From the NCBI GenBank assembly GCA_037951165.1, contig JBBDHG010000063.1, positions 2,232,001 to 2,296,000 of the forward strand: a stretch of 64,000 bases of DNA, read 5' to 3'. The DNA is from Lophius americanus (Eukaryota; Chordata; Actinopteri; Lophiiformes; Lophiidae). The translations under genes and the position numbers were made by a program. Of the stretch, positions 13,498-26,690 are shown one piece after another (the first letter of the stretch is position 1; each line of letters begins with the position of its first letter). Under the pieces are notes generated by a model, which saw only the letters and a program-made list of their open reading frames with translations, did not search any database and was not told the DNA's origin.

Positions 13498-15508
13498 TAG
13501 ACACTGTTGTACATTGGTGGAGGTTTGTGTGCTCTGAAGGCTGTCTTGTTCATTAATAAGTTTCCAAGGGTAAAACCACTATCATTCATTTCTCCAATCT
13601 GCGTATCGACGTTGATGGTTTCATTGCTGTATTGGTATGTTTATACAACATTCTGCTTGTGCTTTAGGTTACCTGCATGAAAAATGTTTTGAAGGTTCTT
13701 TGTCCTTCCTACAATGCCTTTGCCTTTGCGGGCCCTTCAGTGGCATTAGAAGTGACATTGATTAAAGTTGAGGGTAGGATGTCACGGAAGAAAGGCTTGG
13801 TAGGGAACATTTAGCTTTGGTCCTCCAGGGAAGCCTATGTGAGGTTTGGGAACACACCTAAAATTATATTTAATTTGCAAATCTTTTGAAAATATTGCCA
13901 GTCCCTGCACTTTGCCTGAAGTGTAGGTTGTAGTTGTCAGATCAACCACCACGGAGGAAAACTGGATCTAACATTTATAAAAAATCTCCAAAAACTCTGA
14001 AAAGATTTGACTTAGGTCAACAACTTAATATTTAATTCCATCCTTGACAGGCAACCAAGTAGGACCTGTAGAATCCTCAGGTGAATGTAGCCTGAACACT
14101 GACTTGTGCCCTTGTTTATACAGAGTAAGGATCCCTTCAGGCAGTGTCATCGGAACAATGTTTGACTGGCTTACATAAAAATAATGGAATAGATAATAAT
14201 GCATAAATTATATTTGTTGACAGTGAACATTTTCAGTATCTCTTGGTGAATGTAAAATACCAGTTAAAGGTTTTAGCACTGTGTCCAAATCTTAAACTGG
14301 TACTATCCATCATGTCACATTTGATTGCTCACCTGAGGACTGACATACATAGTTTTGTTCAGAGTGCAATGAGAGAGCTGAGAGCAAAGTTCAAACCCTG
14401 GCATTGTGGAGCCCGGCTCTTCTAGCTATATAAATAGATGTAAGAAGCTGTTTACAGTTATTGGAAAAACAGCACAGGCATTGTGCTCTTCTTTCTTTCT
14501 GAACAATCCCACTGTGAAGAACGTTATGCTTTACTTCTATTTCAATTCTATCCTGGAATAAAGCTCATTCTCAGAAAGTTAGTTCTTCACAGGGCTACTT
14601 TTCAATCACTCTCACTATTCTTGCTCTTAGATTTCAAGCTCCGCTCTCTTTTCTCACAGCCCCCAAGCTTAAGCTGAACATCTCTAAATCTCTAAACGCT
14701 CTATCTAATTTGAGGCAACAGAGCAAATCTGAGGCCAGCTTAGAAACAGTTGCGGCTGTGTAACAGAGCGCAGCTGAGGGCCGTTTAGCCACTTATTAGA
14801 CTGTACTGCAGATCTTCTAAGAGTAACAGGGTGAAGAAATCGAGGGGCTCTTACCTCCATCTGCTTCTGGTTCTGTGGTCAAGGCTTGCAGCCTTGTTGC
14901 TATAGGTGGATAAAGCTTTTTCTGTGTGTGCAGTAAGATTATTGGTATAAGCCATGACCAGCTATGGGCTGTAACATCAAAGTTTTGATCACCCTGTTTT
15001 CTTCCTTCAGCTTAAGCTGGCATTTTCTTTTTTTCTCTTTTTACATGATTTCCAATTCTTCACACACTTCACAAGTTTATTCGCCCGTGGCTTTGCTGGC
15101 TTGTAGCTTGCTGTGGTAAACAGGTTTTGGAAGTGAAAGGGTTAACTTCCACAAGCTTGCAGCGATCAGCAATCAGGATACCTTTCAATGCTCTGAAATA
15201 CACAAGTAGAGGGATGGCAGGGTTGGATGGAGGGTTTGGGTAGGCAAAATGAGCAAGTGTCACTAAAATAGCGAAAATGTAGATAATTAGTGAAGGATTT
15301 CAGGAGAGAGAGCGCTGGAAACCGCTGCGTAAGAAGAATGTGAGAGATGATTATCCTGATCTCCTCTGATGACAGATATGATTGCTGGGATTCAGATGAT
15401 ATGAGAGGTGTTTTTAGATTAAGCCCTGATAAAACCAGACCATGATCTCTCTCTGTCATCTGTCATCAACACTTGCTGTGTTCTTTGTGTTTATTTCTCT
15501 CCGAGCAG

Positions 15509-15631
15509 CCAGGAAGACATGTGCCCCCGCAGAGTTTGCCTGCTTAAATGGCCAATGTGTCCCAGGACGATGGCGATGCGATGGGGAACCAGAATGTCCA
15601 GATGGCTCTGATGAAGCAGAGGAAACCTGCA
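15509..15631 (+). CDS. lrp8: lrp8 exon: LDL-receptor class A repeat 2
   Basis: The exon is 123 bases, phase 1 on both sides, encoding one complete LA module. The six cysteines are in the family spacing (TC, AC, QC, RC, EC, TC) and the calcium cage reads CDGEPECPDGSDE. LA modules bind ligands through acidic residues around a bound calcium ion. The acceptor is CTCTCCGAGCAG and the donor is CA|GTAAGTG, a strong match. The first complete codons read Arg-Lys-Thr-Cys, matching the Lys-Lys-Thr-Cys start of LA2 in LRP8 and VLDLR, so this is taken as the second repeat and LA1 is assumed to lie upstream. The 123-base symmetric exon could be skipped without a frameshift. Confidence 0.93.
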
Positions 15632-16249
15632 GTAAGTGAAGAGTTCAAGGTCTTTTTAAAGGACACTTCCAGATTTTTTTTTTTTTTTTAGGGTGCATAG
15701 TTTTGTTCTGAAAATCTTTGTTATGAAGAATCTGGCACAAAAAGTGCCTGTCAGGGCATGAAATACCAATTATCAAAATTTAGCTAGGTCGTAAATATTA
15801 TCAAATAAAGATGCTTAAGGAGGCTACCACAAACATCTAAGAGGCTTTGAAAACATAATGATGTTATAAAAATAAATTCTGCTTTTTTCAGATATGAATC
15901 TTTGCATCTGTCGCATGACATAATGCATTGTTTTATCTATCAACGGATGCTTTCCCATCTACCTCATTTAGTCTAGACATTTTGGTTTGATCCAGACCAA
16001 AGTTGCACGATTGGAGAACTGTAAATTTTATAGGTGGTAGCCAAGTTACAGCAGGTTTATTGGAGCCAATAAACAAAAGAAGAAAAACAAATGTAAGAAG
16101 GAAAAAATTAGAAATGCTCTGCAGACAGGAGCAAACAGGGACAGGAATTGGTATTTAATAAGGATTTGGTCCAACCATGGAATGAAATGTTAGCTAGAAA
16201 AAAAGAAGAAAAACTCTCTGATCTACATGACAATGAATTAAGTATAGGT

Positions 16250-17300
16250 AGATGCTGCCAACGTATGCATGTTGGTCCTTGCAAGACCAGACAGTATCCA
16301 GTATCCAGTATCTCACCGCTCTTCATGTGTCCAAACCATCTCAATCTGCCCTCCCTTGACTTTGTCTCCAAGACATCTAACTAGCTGTCCCTCTTCTAAT
16401 CCTGTCCATCCTTGTCACTCCCAAGGAACATCTGAACATCTTCAGCCTCAGCCCCCTGTCTTTTGGTCAAAGCCCTCTGTACACCATCCAGCAGAGTGGG
16501 TCTCGCTGCCATCTTGTAAACCTTTCCCTTCACTCTTGCCGCTACTCTTCTTTCACACACATGCGTCGTACGCTTTCTCTAAATCCACAAAGACACAAAG
16601 TAACTCCTTCTGGCCTCCACCTACTTCTCCATCAGCACTCTAAAAGCAAAAATCACATCTTTGGTGTTCCTTCTGGATATGAAACCATACCGTTGCTCAC
16701 ATATTGTCACCTCTTTTCTTAACTTAGCTTCCACTACTCTTCCCCAGATCTTTGTTGTTTAGCTCATCACCTCTGTAGTTGCTATCACCCTTGTTCTGGG
16801 AAATTTTCACCAGTACCTTCCTCCAATTATCAGGCATCCACTCACTCCAAGATCATGTTGATGTTAAAACCTCCACTGCCCTCCCTCTCCTAAACACCCC
16901 ATACCTCCACTGATATATATTTTTAGATTTTTTAAATTATTCTTATTCAGGAGTAACTGCCTTCAATCTTGGTTTAACCCTCATCCTTACTAATCCTTCA
17001 AACAGTCACTATTCACTATTCTTATATTCTCTCTCCTTCTCCCCCTTTTTCTTCTTCAGTCATCAGTTATTCAAAGTACTCCTTCCATTTTGCCCTCACA
17101 CTCTTCTCACTTGTTAGTACATTTCCATCTCTATCATCTATCACCCAAGTCAGCTGCACATCCTTCCCTTCTCGATCTCTGTGCCTCGCCATTTCAAGTC
17201 CTTCTCCCTCATAATGAGTTACGTTCTGACTCCTTTCTATCAGAACCAATAATAACTTCTTCTGCTTCTTTTGCTACCCCAGGTCTTCTGTGGTATCAGA
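16250..17300 (-). pseudogene. Decayed RTE-type LINE reverse transcriptase fragment
   Basis: Reading the minus strand gives recognisable RTE/BovB-like LINE blocks in order. A linker with RDREGKDVQ, DRDGNVLTSE and KWKEYFE lies near 17255-17070. A segment with WRKVLVKISQNKGD and SNYRGDELNN lies near 16850-16750. FVDLEKAYD, part of the reverse transcriptase palm, is near 16597-16565. Past a large gap lies a C-terminal piece with VTRMDRIRR and RLRWFGHMK (16450-16325). The catalytic Tyr-x-Asp-Asp region between these pieces is missing, and stops and frameshifts are frequent, so it is dead. The long plus-strand frame 16269-16643 is its antisense shadow. Confidence 0.8.
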
Positions 17301-17862
17301 CAACAGCGATTAGCCTTTTCTCCCCATGTGCATCAATCAGCCATGGGCATACATGACCATGTCGCCAGTTCACCATTTGTCCTTCCAGTTATTTTGGGAG
17401 ATGCTCGACCTAGTTGTGTAGCCATCACAATATGGTCCATTTCAAAGCTGTTTGTTTGCCCATTTTTGTGCACCCAGCACATTAACTTTGAGGACAAAAT
17501 GTTCACATGGCATTGAGAAGGGATGTTGTAAGAATCAATATTTATTTTACTTCACTTGTATAATACCATGGTGGTGATTAATAGTCAATAACATTTTAGA
17601 AAAATGAACAAGAATATGTTGAGACTTTAGGCATTTGAAAACACTTATTCCTTTGTTTCATAGATTCAGACTAGATTTAATTTGCCTCCTTTATCCAGGT
17701 TGCTTATTTCCCTAGTTTTCTCAACTCCAGCCATAGTTGAGCTGCCCTCTATTGTGCCACTCGCCCACACACTCCAATACTCAATGCTGTCTGATGGCTA
17801 GTACATTGAAAGGCCTCTATTACCTCTCTGCCAAGCCGTTAAAGCTGAGTATATCTTGCAGA

Positions 17863-17936
17863 CAATAATAATAATAATAATAATACATTTAATTTATAAT
17901 GCACTTTACATTTGGATCAAATCTCAAAGTGCTAGA
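17863..17936 (-). mobile_element. ATT-tailed retroposon 3' end, minus strand
   Basis: This is the reverse complement of the tail at 4596-4665, with seven ATT units and the same words for AAAGTGC and GATCCAAAT. The family-like sequence may continue to about 18035, including a GTGAGCCGACATCTT segment. Confidence 0.6.
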
Positions 17937-19448
17937 CCCACTTTAAGCCTAGCCAGCCTTGTTCACCCACACAAACCTTGATGGGGGTTAGGTGAGCCGA
18001 CATCTTCACAGCAAGTCAGACGTTCAAAAGTGGAAGGCCTGAACAATTATAAACCGTTTTCTCCTTTTCTTGAATGCTAATCTCTTTTTCTCTCACGGCT
18101 GATTGCTTCTCTCAGGTTTACAGATATCCGACGGAGATGAAAGTACCTCACTGATAAACTAAGCAACAGTTTAAGAGCGTAAGACTTTTGCAGAGGTGGC
18201 TCAATTTCCTCTTTATGTCAATGCATTTAAAAGCAATAGGCCTGTGATATTTTAACACTTATAATATGACACTTTGAACCTGAAAACCTACCTGTAGAAT
18301 TTGGAGTCACATAGGTATGATTTTTCCTTTGATAGGTATTCACAAAAAACCCTTTCACTATGGCAGCTCAGTAACTTAAGAACAAGCCTTAGAATTGACA
18401 CCTAAAAGAATCAGCCCCAGTGAAATCTTAATTGTATCAATCACATGTCTGTATCAATCTAATTTCTATAGCTAGTTTTTCTTCATTCCTATATATTAAA
18501 TATTCTGGATGAAGATTTTCATGATGTCATTGTATAGATTTTAAGAATAGATCTAGACTTGGCCTGGAGAAGGGGGGGGACCTATTCAGTGTTTTGACCC
18601 TTATCCACAAACCTTATCCAGTTAATGTGTCGGCAATGGGTGGCCAAAAAACCGAAAAAACTATCTGGCTCAAGAACTGCAACAAAGATAGGAGACCAAA
18701 GTAATATCGTGTCAAAAAATAAAAAGATTCTTTCACAGAAAATAAATTATGTCATACAAGTTATCTATGCAACAGCTGCTCTAGGTTGGAAGAGGGGAGG
18801 AGTGAGAGCTTCATGCTGATTGAGGGTGGTATTTGTGGAGTATGTGCACCGGGTCCAGGTGACATTCATTTTCTTCTTTCTTTTCATCATCTTCATCATC
18901 TACTTCATTTTACCTGTCTGTGCCAGCCGCCTACTAAGATAATAACAAATAATGTGAAAACAAGCCAACACTATTCTGATCAGAAACATCCGCTGGAATT
19001 TGAGTGTATCCAGTCTGAAATGCCAATAGATTAAAATAATTTTGCGTAGCATCTTAATCCATCACGACTCATCCCTTTAAATACAAATGCTGCAGTGATT
19101 TACATTTTTAAATTAAACTTTGCTAATGTGTCTGAACCAACGAAGGAAGGGGGGATTTCACACTGACTGCATCCAATCTGTAACGTGATAAAGATGTAAA
19201 GTATGTCACTATTTATAGCAGAGATTGGTGAATGCACAGCTGTTTTACACGGGCTAATTACATGTACATGTAACCCAGCCTACACCTTAATGCATCCCGC
19301 TCCACTTAAGCCAAAGCCTCATAATGTAGGCTGTACTCTCACATGCAAAAACTCTTATCACGTCTTTGCCCTGCAACTGTCCTATACTTTCAGTTTCAGT
19401 TTCACACTTACATAAACATACAGTCTTCACTCACGTTTGCACACAATC

Positions 19449-19449
19449 A

Positions 19450-19526
<77 letters not shown>

Positions 19527-19536
19527 CCACACACAC
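19449..19536. repeat. Compound GCAC / CA microsatellite
   Basis: Thirteen ACGC units (19449-19500) run directly into CA units to 19536. The sharp join between the two motifs is unusual but not rare. Confidence 0.95.
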
Positions 19537-19800
19537 TCAGTAAATGCATTTTGGACTTGGTTCTGTAGACATCTGAGCTGCAATCCTTCTGGCTCACTGA
19601 GTGGATTCCCAATTACACGCTGGAGTAGCGTCACTCTGCTGTATTAAGAATTCAAATTGGGGTGCTGCACTGAGGGAGTTACTCTTGAGCCCTGAAAAAT
19701 AAATGAAAGTGCCAGAGCTCATAGTTTTCAGTTAGATTATTGTGTAACCAAGGAGGAAGTGGGCCACTATAGACAGCTGTAGAGTAAAAGTAGTTTTAGG

Positions 19801-19878
19801 TAGAATTCTGAATAGCATAGCATTTTGATAGTTTAGTAGAATTCTGAATAGTATAGCATCTTCTGTTAGTTTTGTTAG
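19801..19878. repeat. Two-copy tandem duplication, about 36 bp unit
   Basis: TAGAATTCTGAATAGCATAG is followed about 36 bases later by TAGAATTCTGAATAGTATAG, and the trailing TAGTTTAG-like sequence also recurs. Confidence 0.75.
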
Positions 19879-21080
19879 TTTAGCAATAGACATAAAATGG
19901 AGTCAGATAGGTCACAAAGTGATGAACAAAGGAAAGAAGGTCCTACAACACCCCCACCCTTGGAGCAGATCAGCATGCAGATAACAGGATAAAATGGCCA
20001 TAAATCTGGAGTGCATGAAGGGTGCTGCATTCCATGGGAAAACGTCCTTGCTGGAGTCCAGGGGAGTGAAGCAGAGATGCCAGGCAGGGACAGGCTTGTT
20101 GAAAATCAAGAAGGGGGGCGGCTCACTGAGGACAAAGAATAAAACTGTATGGACAACGGAGATAGTGGTCACTTGGTAGAAAAATGGTCCGGCTGCTAAC
20201 CTAATCCAAAGGTCAGTCGGGTTGGAAACTAGGTGATCTCAAACTCTGGAGTTTGATGCTTATATAATGCTTGAACCTCAGTGAAAATTCCTTGTAGGTT
20301 GAAATAAACCTGATTGATTTTTTAAAGAGATGGTTGTGACGTCATCCTTCTAGTTAGGATCAGGTGTCCATGAGGGATTGAATCTTTGGGCCTGGACAGG
20401 ACAGTTCAGCCACGAATATTTGAACACAACACAGCCGAGCAGCATCTTCCCCGCTCCAAGACCAGAGCAGGGACATTATATTTTCTCCAGTCACGTATCA
20501 GGATTTAAAGGATGTTTGCTGCTCGATACTTTCTGGCAAAATTGCTGAGCTCAGCTGCGTTCTCTTCATGTCAGTTTGTCTTCCGTGCTTTCACGTTCTG
20601 CTCCACCAGTTGACAGGCATGAGGAAAGCTGGAGTGTTTCATCTTTCTTGAGGAGGCTTTCTATTATGTGTGGGCATAATCCTGAACTGGTGCAAATTTG
20701 GAAAACGTAGGCTCTCCAAAACGGCCGGAACTTTTCATTTGTTTTCAGCTGACACTTCAAGATGTTACGCATTTATATTGGATTAAACATTTATATCCTG
20801 AAGGGGCTTTTGATATAAACTTCCTTTTATAAACATAGAGATGTTAAGCCTCTAACCCTATTGAGCTTTTAAATTATTAAACCTCGCATTTATTGAGGTT
20901 ATAACGAGGTAAAGCTTCCTCATAAATGGGTTTGGATTGAATGGCCTGCTGCATCTCTGTGTTTAATCCTCGGTTTCCCCTCAGGAATCATGTGGATTGT
21001 TGCAGTAAGTGCAAAGAGAGTTTTTACAGACACACACATACAGTATATGTACAGATATTTACTCTTGGCTGCTTATGTTG

Positions 21081-21105
21081 ACACCTATAACAACAACAAC
21101 AACAA
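21081..21105. repeat. AAC trinucleotide repeat
   Basis: Six AAC units in a row. Confidence 0.85.
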
Positions 21106-24100
21106 CTGGTGAACAGAAAATGGATTTACTGTGGAGAGCTTTAGCAAATGTGTCTTGTCTTATCTAAGTTACTTTAATAGAAACCCAAACCATGATTCAT
21201 CAATATTTTGTAATCTAAAGGGGCATTTGAGGCATTTTTAATGGCTATTTTTTGTTACCTAACACCTGGTATGATATTTAAATGAGTAACCAAAGAGCTC
21301 AGATGTCTGAGATGAAAATCTTTAAATATTACTGTAGTCTTGTCGTCTGAAGTTTTGTCAGTCTAATTGAAAATAGGACTGACCAGTGACAGAGGATATA
21401 TATTTTCTCCTTCTTTCCTTTTTTTTGGGAAAGAACATTCAACAAAAATATTTTTGGTGTGTGAAATATTTCAGTGTAAGTATGAAAATCCAAAAGAAAG
21501 TAGTTCAAAAATGCATCATGATTTTATATCTTTAACAAAAAATAAATAAATCAAACCTCCTAAGTCAAGAGCAACATCTAAACATCACATTTGAGAAACC
21601 AGAGAGAGCTTGAAAAATAACGACAATCAATGTACTTTTGAAATAGTGGCAGATTTATGTTCTGATAGACTCACATACGGATAATATATCAGTCTGGCTT
21701 AGTTCAGCAGATGAAGTCACAGCCAACGAGTTCAGATACAGAACCTGATATGAAGCAGAGAAGCATGCCATACTATATTACTCGCTAATAGACTTTTTTG
21801 AAAATAACAGTTTTCCATCTTGTTGTTTGCAAGCAGCAAGTTTTATCTGCTGTAGCAGATCAATAATTCAGGGGAGGACATGGCCAATCTAACCGGGTTT
21901 AATGAAGCAGTGATTTCGAGTATGACTAAGAGCGCTTTGTCTCTTTTTGGCTCTTAGGCAGTAGAGCTAATTCATTGCCTTTGCCGTCAGAACCTAGACG
22001 GGTCCACATGGTTTGGAAAGGCTTTACAATACAAAGACCCAAGGTTGTCACAGTGGTGAAATCCTAACTGAAGATTTATTTTTATTCAAGTAATTGCCAT
22101 AATCATTTGATTGTCTCCAAGTTTTTAATGCGACGGTTGTAGTTAAGGTCTAATTGCAGTTTAATAATGAAAATATACCTTATGAGGATGATGGTCTATA
22201 TCCTTGCTGTTCCATATTTATATATTTATTTTTTGTAGAATAATACATAACAATCAAATGCCTGAATGGACAAGCGGCCATCTGTCCCAGTCCAGGGAAT
22301 TGGGGAGGTGGCCTGAAACCGTAGATGTTTTTTAGATTGGTGTATTTGCACCAATCTGAACCTTTTGCTTCAAATCTGACCAGTCACCTTCTCCTACTTA
22401 CTGGGCTCCCCTTTCCATTTGGCTTAGAACCAGATTGTGACCACATCGATGTTGTGGTGTTTGACTTTGTCACTAAATGATAAATGATCTCTATATCAAT
22501 AGATGCTCATCAAAAAGTTAAGTACCACAAGAGATAAACAGTCTGTGGCACCAAGGGCTAATTCAATTCCCCTCTCATTACAGAGTAAAGGCAGCCAGAT
22601 GATGTCATTTACCAGTGCCAGCTCAAATATCAAATTGTGGATGTGGAAACTGAACATCCAGCATATCTGCATCGTCCAGCTGTTTTTATACAGACGCATG
22701 AGATGTTTCTAATGATAATGTACCAAGTACTTGTTTTTAGCTCAAACACTTGGGATCAGGAGGTTATATAGTAGTTTTGACTGGTGTACACCGACACACG
22801 TAGATGCTCACACAGACCCCAAGACTGTGTCATGGGGCAGTTGTAAAAAGGTCTTTGAATACTGTTTTATTACAATTAAAAAAATCAGATGAGTAAATTT
22901 AACTCATATTTACATTGGATTGGTGTTTACATTCATATAAATATTTTATATTTTTTAGATGACTGTGTGTAGCCAATTTACACACATGCTTTTATTCTGA
23001 AAAAGAAATCAATGATATTATGAAATAGCACCTTCTCTAAGTGTAAACCACCCCATTAGTCCAAGAACAAAGTGTTTATTCCCACATGTACTGGAGGAAA
23101 TACGGGTTGGGGAAAATGTTCCATGATTCAGAGAACAATTGTTTGATTCGGTCAGTTTGCTAAAGTTTGCCTCTCAGCTGCCTCCCTCAGAGTGACTCCC
23201 CAACTTTCCACACCTTCATTTTTCATGTTGGTGGAGCTTAATTACACCTCTGCAGAGTTGAATTAACACCATTGAAATCAGTAATTAGTCGATTAACTCC
23301 AGCACTGAACACCATTTGACTCAGAAAGTGTTAGAATAACAATTTAATTTAAATCCCTGTTTCTTTAAATTCAAACACTCACTTTTTTTATTCTAACATT
23401 CCTGTTTTTGAGACATGAACACAGAGATTCATGTCTAAAAACTGTCATAAGGATAGCTCACCCCTATGAAATATCTATCTGGGATGGAATCAGTAAAATA
23501 GACAGGAAACATCAGTGAAATGCCAAAGTGATTATTAATCTTGTACCACTGTATTATCCTGAATGCCTGGTGACATTTTACAAGCTTTCCTACGCAAGCA
23601 TTTCTACTCCTCCTCATCAAAAAGCCATGTTTAGAGTAAAAAGCTCTCAGAAATCACAAGTGTAAGACACATTGTGGGGGTGAACTTTGCCATGTTTGGT
23701 CTGTCAAATGTGAATACGTCAAACCCAATCTGCCAAAACTCCACAGTCGAGATGAATCCTCATTTTTCACTTGGTAATCAGCGGTGATTGAGTGATTGAT
23801 TTTTACGCCTCCTTTTGCAAGAAAAAAATAATTTCCTACATCTCTATAAAGTCAGCGTCTACACAATTCAGTAGCTGTCAGGAGATGCAACAACGTTCTC
23901 TGGGTTTGATTTCTTTTTTTGCATTTGTGAGGAGCACGGCTAATGCTTCATCCGAGTCCATCAGTTAAAAGGATGGGACAGTGTTCCCTCCACTTGGCAG
24001 ATTTGCATTCTACTCCAGTCTGCACCCTGCCTACTTTTCCTCATCCTTCATTTATGTCCGTCTTGAATGGATGGGCTTGATTCTGCTTCAGGATAAGACT

Positions 24101-26423
24101 GAGAGATCATATATCTGTTTGTGTCTTCATTTTCCTTTTAATGCAATGCTTTGCTGGTGTGTTTATATTATTAATGATTCTTTTTTTTTCTCAAAAAGAA
24201 CCTTACTTTCATCATTTCTGTCTGTGTGATTTTTTTCTGCTGTTGTTTGAAAACATTCATACATCATGCAATTTCCTCAAAGACACCACCTCCTCATCAG
24301 TTTCATTTCAGACATTTTATTTCCTGTTCTCCCTCTTTGACAAGGCAGGCTTTCACTTGAGTTTCAGAAAGTTATTTAATGTAATGATTCTTTTTGACTA
24401 ATCATCATCAATCATCAACCCCATGTCTTTATTTGCTAAAGTCTTCATTGACCTCTTGGTGCACCTCACACACTAGACAGTCATCTGGGACAGAAGTGAA
24501 AAGCTTTGATATTATCGCAGAAAGAATTTTTTCCCCATAAAACCATAAAAAATGCGTTGCACATCGTTTAAACCAATGTCTTTTTTTTTAGGCACACAAA
24601 CATTTAGAGCTAGGATGAAAGTTTTCACCATCATAATTGAAAGATAGAATTCTTTCTTTAAACTTACTACCTACTTAAATGAAATGAAATACAGTTACTG
24701 TTCTATGTAAGTAGACTACAGATTGAATTTACATAAAACACAGGGGAATCACATTTAAGTGCAGTGTATTAACAAATGCATGACCACATAAACAGACGGG
24801 CTTTGTTTCGCTGTATTGTTGGCAGACTGTGTCCCTGTCTGGTCCAATTACCCACAACAGCCTCCACTTCTCCGTCATCACGCTACAAATGAACCTCTCA
24901 CTGGTTCTTAGCTCTGAAAGAGCGGGCTTAGTGAGCTGAGGTGAAAAGGAAAAAATTAAGCATTGAAAGTTAGTACAAACTAACCCTTTTTCTACTTAAG
25001 TCTGAATATAATTCATCTGCAGTTTTACAGTTTTCTGGGGGAAAATGTAGATCAGAGACAACTGCTCCCTCAGCGATGGGTCAAATGCAGAGAATTATTT
25101 CCTATAGGACGAACAAAGTATCGATTATTATTATTATTATTAATATAAATGAAGAAGAATTTGTTCAAATAATTCAATCTAATGGGCGAAAATGTTAAAA
25201 ATGTTCTTGGTAGCTTAAATAGCTTAAATAAATGTCTTAAATAGTTGTTTCAACAAAATCTATAATTGATGGAATTTGTTATCTTAAATTAATGAATAAT
25301 GGTTGTTTGGACTGAGGCTCTCCTACTGGTGGCATTTCCACCCACTAATAGGATTATTATTATTTTTTGTTGTCGAGGATGAATATAAAATATTACCTCA
25401 GTCAGTGTTTGGATTCAAATCTCCTCGGTTGATTTTTGATGATTGTGTGAAGTTTTAGGTTCTCATTTCTTTTTCACATTTACCATTATTATTAATTTCC
25501 TTATTAGTTAACTAAATTCTAAAAAAATCCCCGAATTACTTAGCTGAAAGTAATCCATACATCAATGTTTCTCAAATGGGACAAATGGGACTAAGCACTT
25601 TGTGGTACTATGGATTACTGCAGTGGGTGCATTAAAATCATTAGTTATTAATGCAAGATGACAGAAAAAAAGAGTTATCAACATTCTGCTGATGAATTTT
25701 TCAAATATTAAAGTTAAAGCACCTGTAAAATGGTTGAAATTGTTTGCTTGAAGTTACTGATTTATAGTTGAAATTCCCAAGTCCTTCTATTACCTGGTGG
25801 TAGAAATTAAAACATTTTCATGCTGCTGCCAAAAGAAGCGTAGACGGTAAAGCTTTTTGCAGCATATATCAACAGAATGAAAATGCAGACATTGTAGCTC
25901 CAGCGGTGTTGGTGAAGGTGGGGTTGTTCTCATCAGAGAGGCATCTTGAGATATGTGAAACAAATCAGATTGTGTCAAATTTACTATGGAATTAAAACAT
26001 AATTTTGAAATGTAGGCTGACCCTGAGATTTCATTCCGCTTAAGGCTGCACTGTAAGCAAAGATGTATAATTAACTACACGCTTCATATGAAACACGGTA
26101 TAATCTGGATCAAACCAACCCTCTGCCAACTAGAACAGATTGGCGAAAAAAAGACGAAGGGGGTCTGAGTTGTTCTTTTGCTTTACAGCCAACTGTGCAT
26201 TTGTTGTATTTCATGATGTTTCTGTGTGCCTCTTAAGAGGCAGTCCAGAGAGTAAAATAAATTGGACGGATTAGTGGAATTCTGACAGATTTTAACTGCG
26301 TCGTGGGGCCGACAGACATCACCTCCTGCAGTGTCTTGTCGATGCTGTTGTTGTTGTTGCTGCTTTTATGGGACCTTAAAACCACCGCAGTAATCTCCCT
26401 TTCTCTTTTATCTCTGTCCATAG

Positions 26424-26552
26424 GCAAGCAGACGTGCCCTCCAGAAAAATTTGACTGTGGGGGATCCACCAACAAGTGTGTCTCGTTGTCATGGAGATGT
26501 GATGGGGAGAAGGATTGTGAGAACGGGGCAGACGAGGAAGACTGCGCGGCTG
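26424..26552 (+). CDS. lrp8: lrp8 exon: LDL-receptor class A repeat 3
   Basis: The exon is 129 bases, phase 1-1, encoding one LA module with all six cysteines. The calcium-site segment is CDGEKDCENGADEEDC. The usual Ser-Asp-Glu is Ala-Asp-Glu here. Human LRP8 has the same Gly-Ala-Asp-Glu in its third repeat, while VLDLR to my recollection keeps Ser, so this is one of the best paralogue markers in the window. The Lys-Gln start after the split Ser codon also matches LRP8. The acceptor is TCTGTCCATAG and the donor is TG|GTGAGT. A longer open frame runs upstream to 26303, but it crosses the acceptor and is intronic read-through. Confidence 0.93.
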
Positions 26553-26690
26553 GTGAGTTTTTCAAAGTTGGCTGTAGGACCTCCACCATAATGGAGAAAA
26601 CTATAAATGAAACCAGTAATAACTTTTTCTGCTAGTTAACCAGCTGCAGGCTGCATTTCAAGATTCCGTTTTTGTTCAGAATGATGCACT

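Larger units (their letters stand above)
1..15508 (+). other. lrp8: Intron upstream of the LA2 exon (3' part)
   Basis: This stretch has no LA-repeat, EGF or signal-peptide exon that I can find on either strand, so it is read as the intron between the LA1 and LA2 exons. It ends in a pyrimidine-rich tract and CAG at 15506-15508. It carries a teleost-type interspersed repeat near 1640-1765, a hAT-like element at 3820-4789, a TIR element at 6940-7372, a GT array at 7956-7993, a 19-base C run at 11537-11555 and a CA array at 13378-13497. The rest is AT-rich sequence without recognisable features. Open frames here are short and lack coding character. The first exon of the gene must lie outside the window. 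Confidence 0.8.
15632..26423 (+). other. lrp8: Intron LA2-LA3 (10.8 kb)
   Basis: This is the longest complete intron in the window. It holds a minus-strand RTE-type LINE fragment (about 16250-17300), an ATT-tailed retroposon end on the minus strand (17863-17936), a compound GCAC/CA microsatellite (19449-19536), a two-copy tandem duplication of about 36 bases (from 19801), an AAC array (21081-21105), a short hairpin at 22334-22357 and an ATT run near 25125. Otherwise it is AT-rich DNA in which I see no gene, RNA or exon. Confidence 0.85.

Noticed and set aside
13280..13589. Frames with His-Thr or Val-Cys runs at the CA array
   Set aside because: They are direct translations of the microsatellite. 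The same applies to 19343-19647 and 56249-56632.
1..15508. Search for the LA1 exon or another gene
   Set aside because: No six-cysteine LA pattern or other domain was found on either strand.
16269..16643. 124-residue plus-strand frame
   Set aside because: It is the antisense of the RTE-type LINE relic, whose motifs read on the minus strand.
22334..22357. Perfect 9-bp stem hairpin AGATTGGTG..CACCAATCT
   Set aside because: Too short to suggest a microRNA or regulatory RNA; expected by chance in a window of this size.
26303..26423. An upstream Met that could start a protein at LA3
   Set aside because: The frame continues upstream of a good acceptor (26421-26423), and the LA3 exon is in phase with the LA2 exon; a separate start is not needed.
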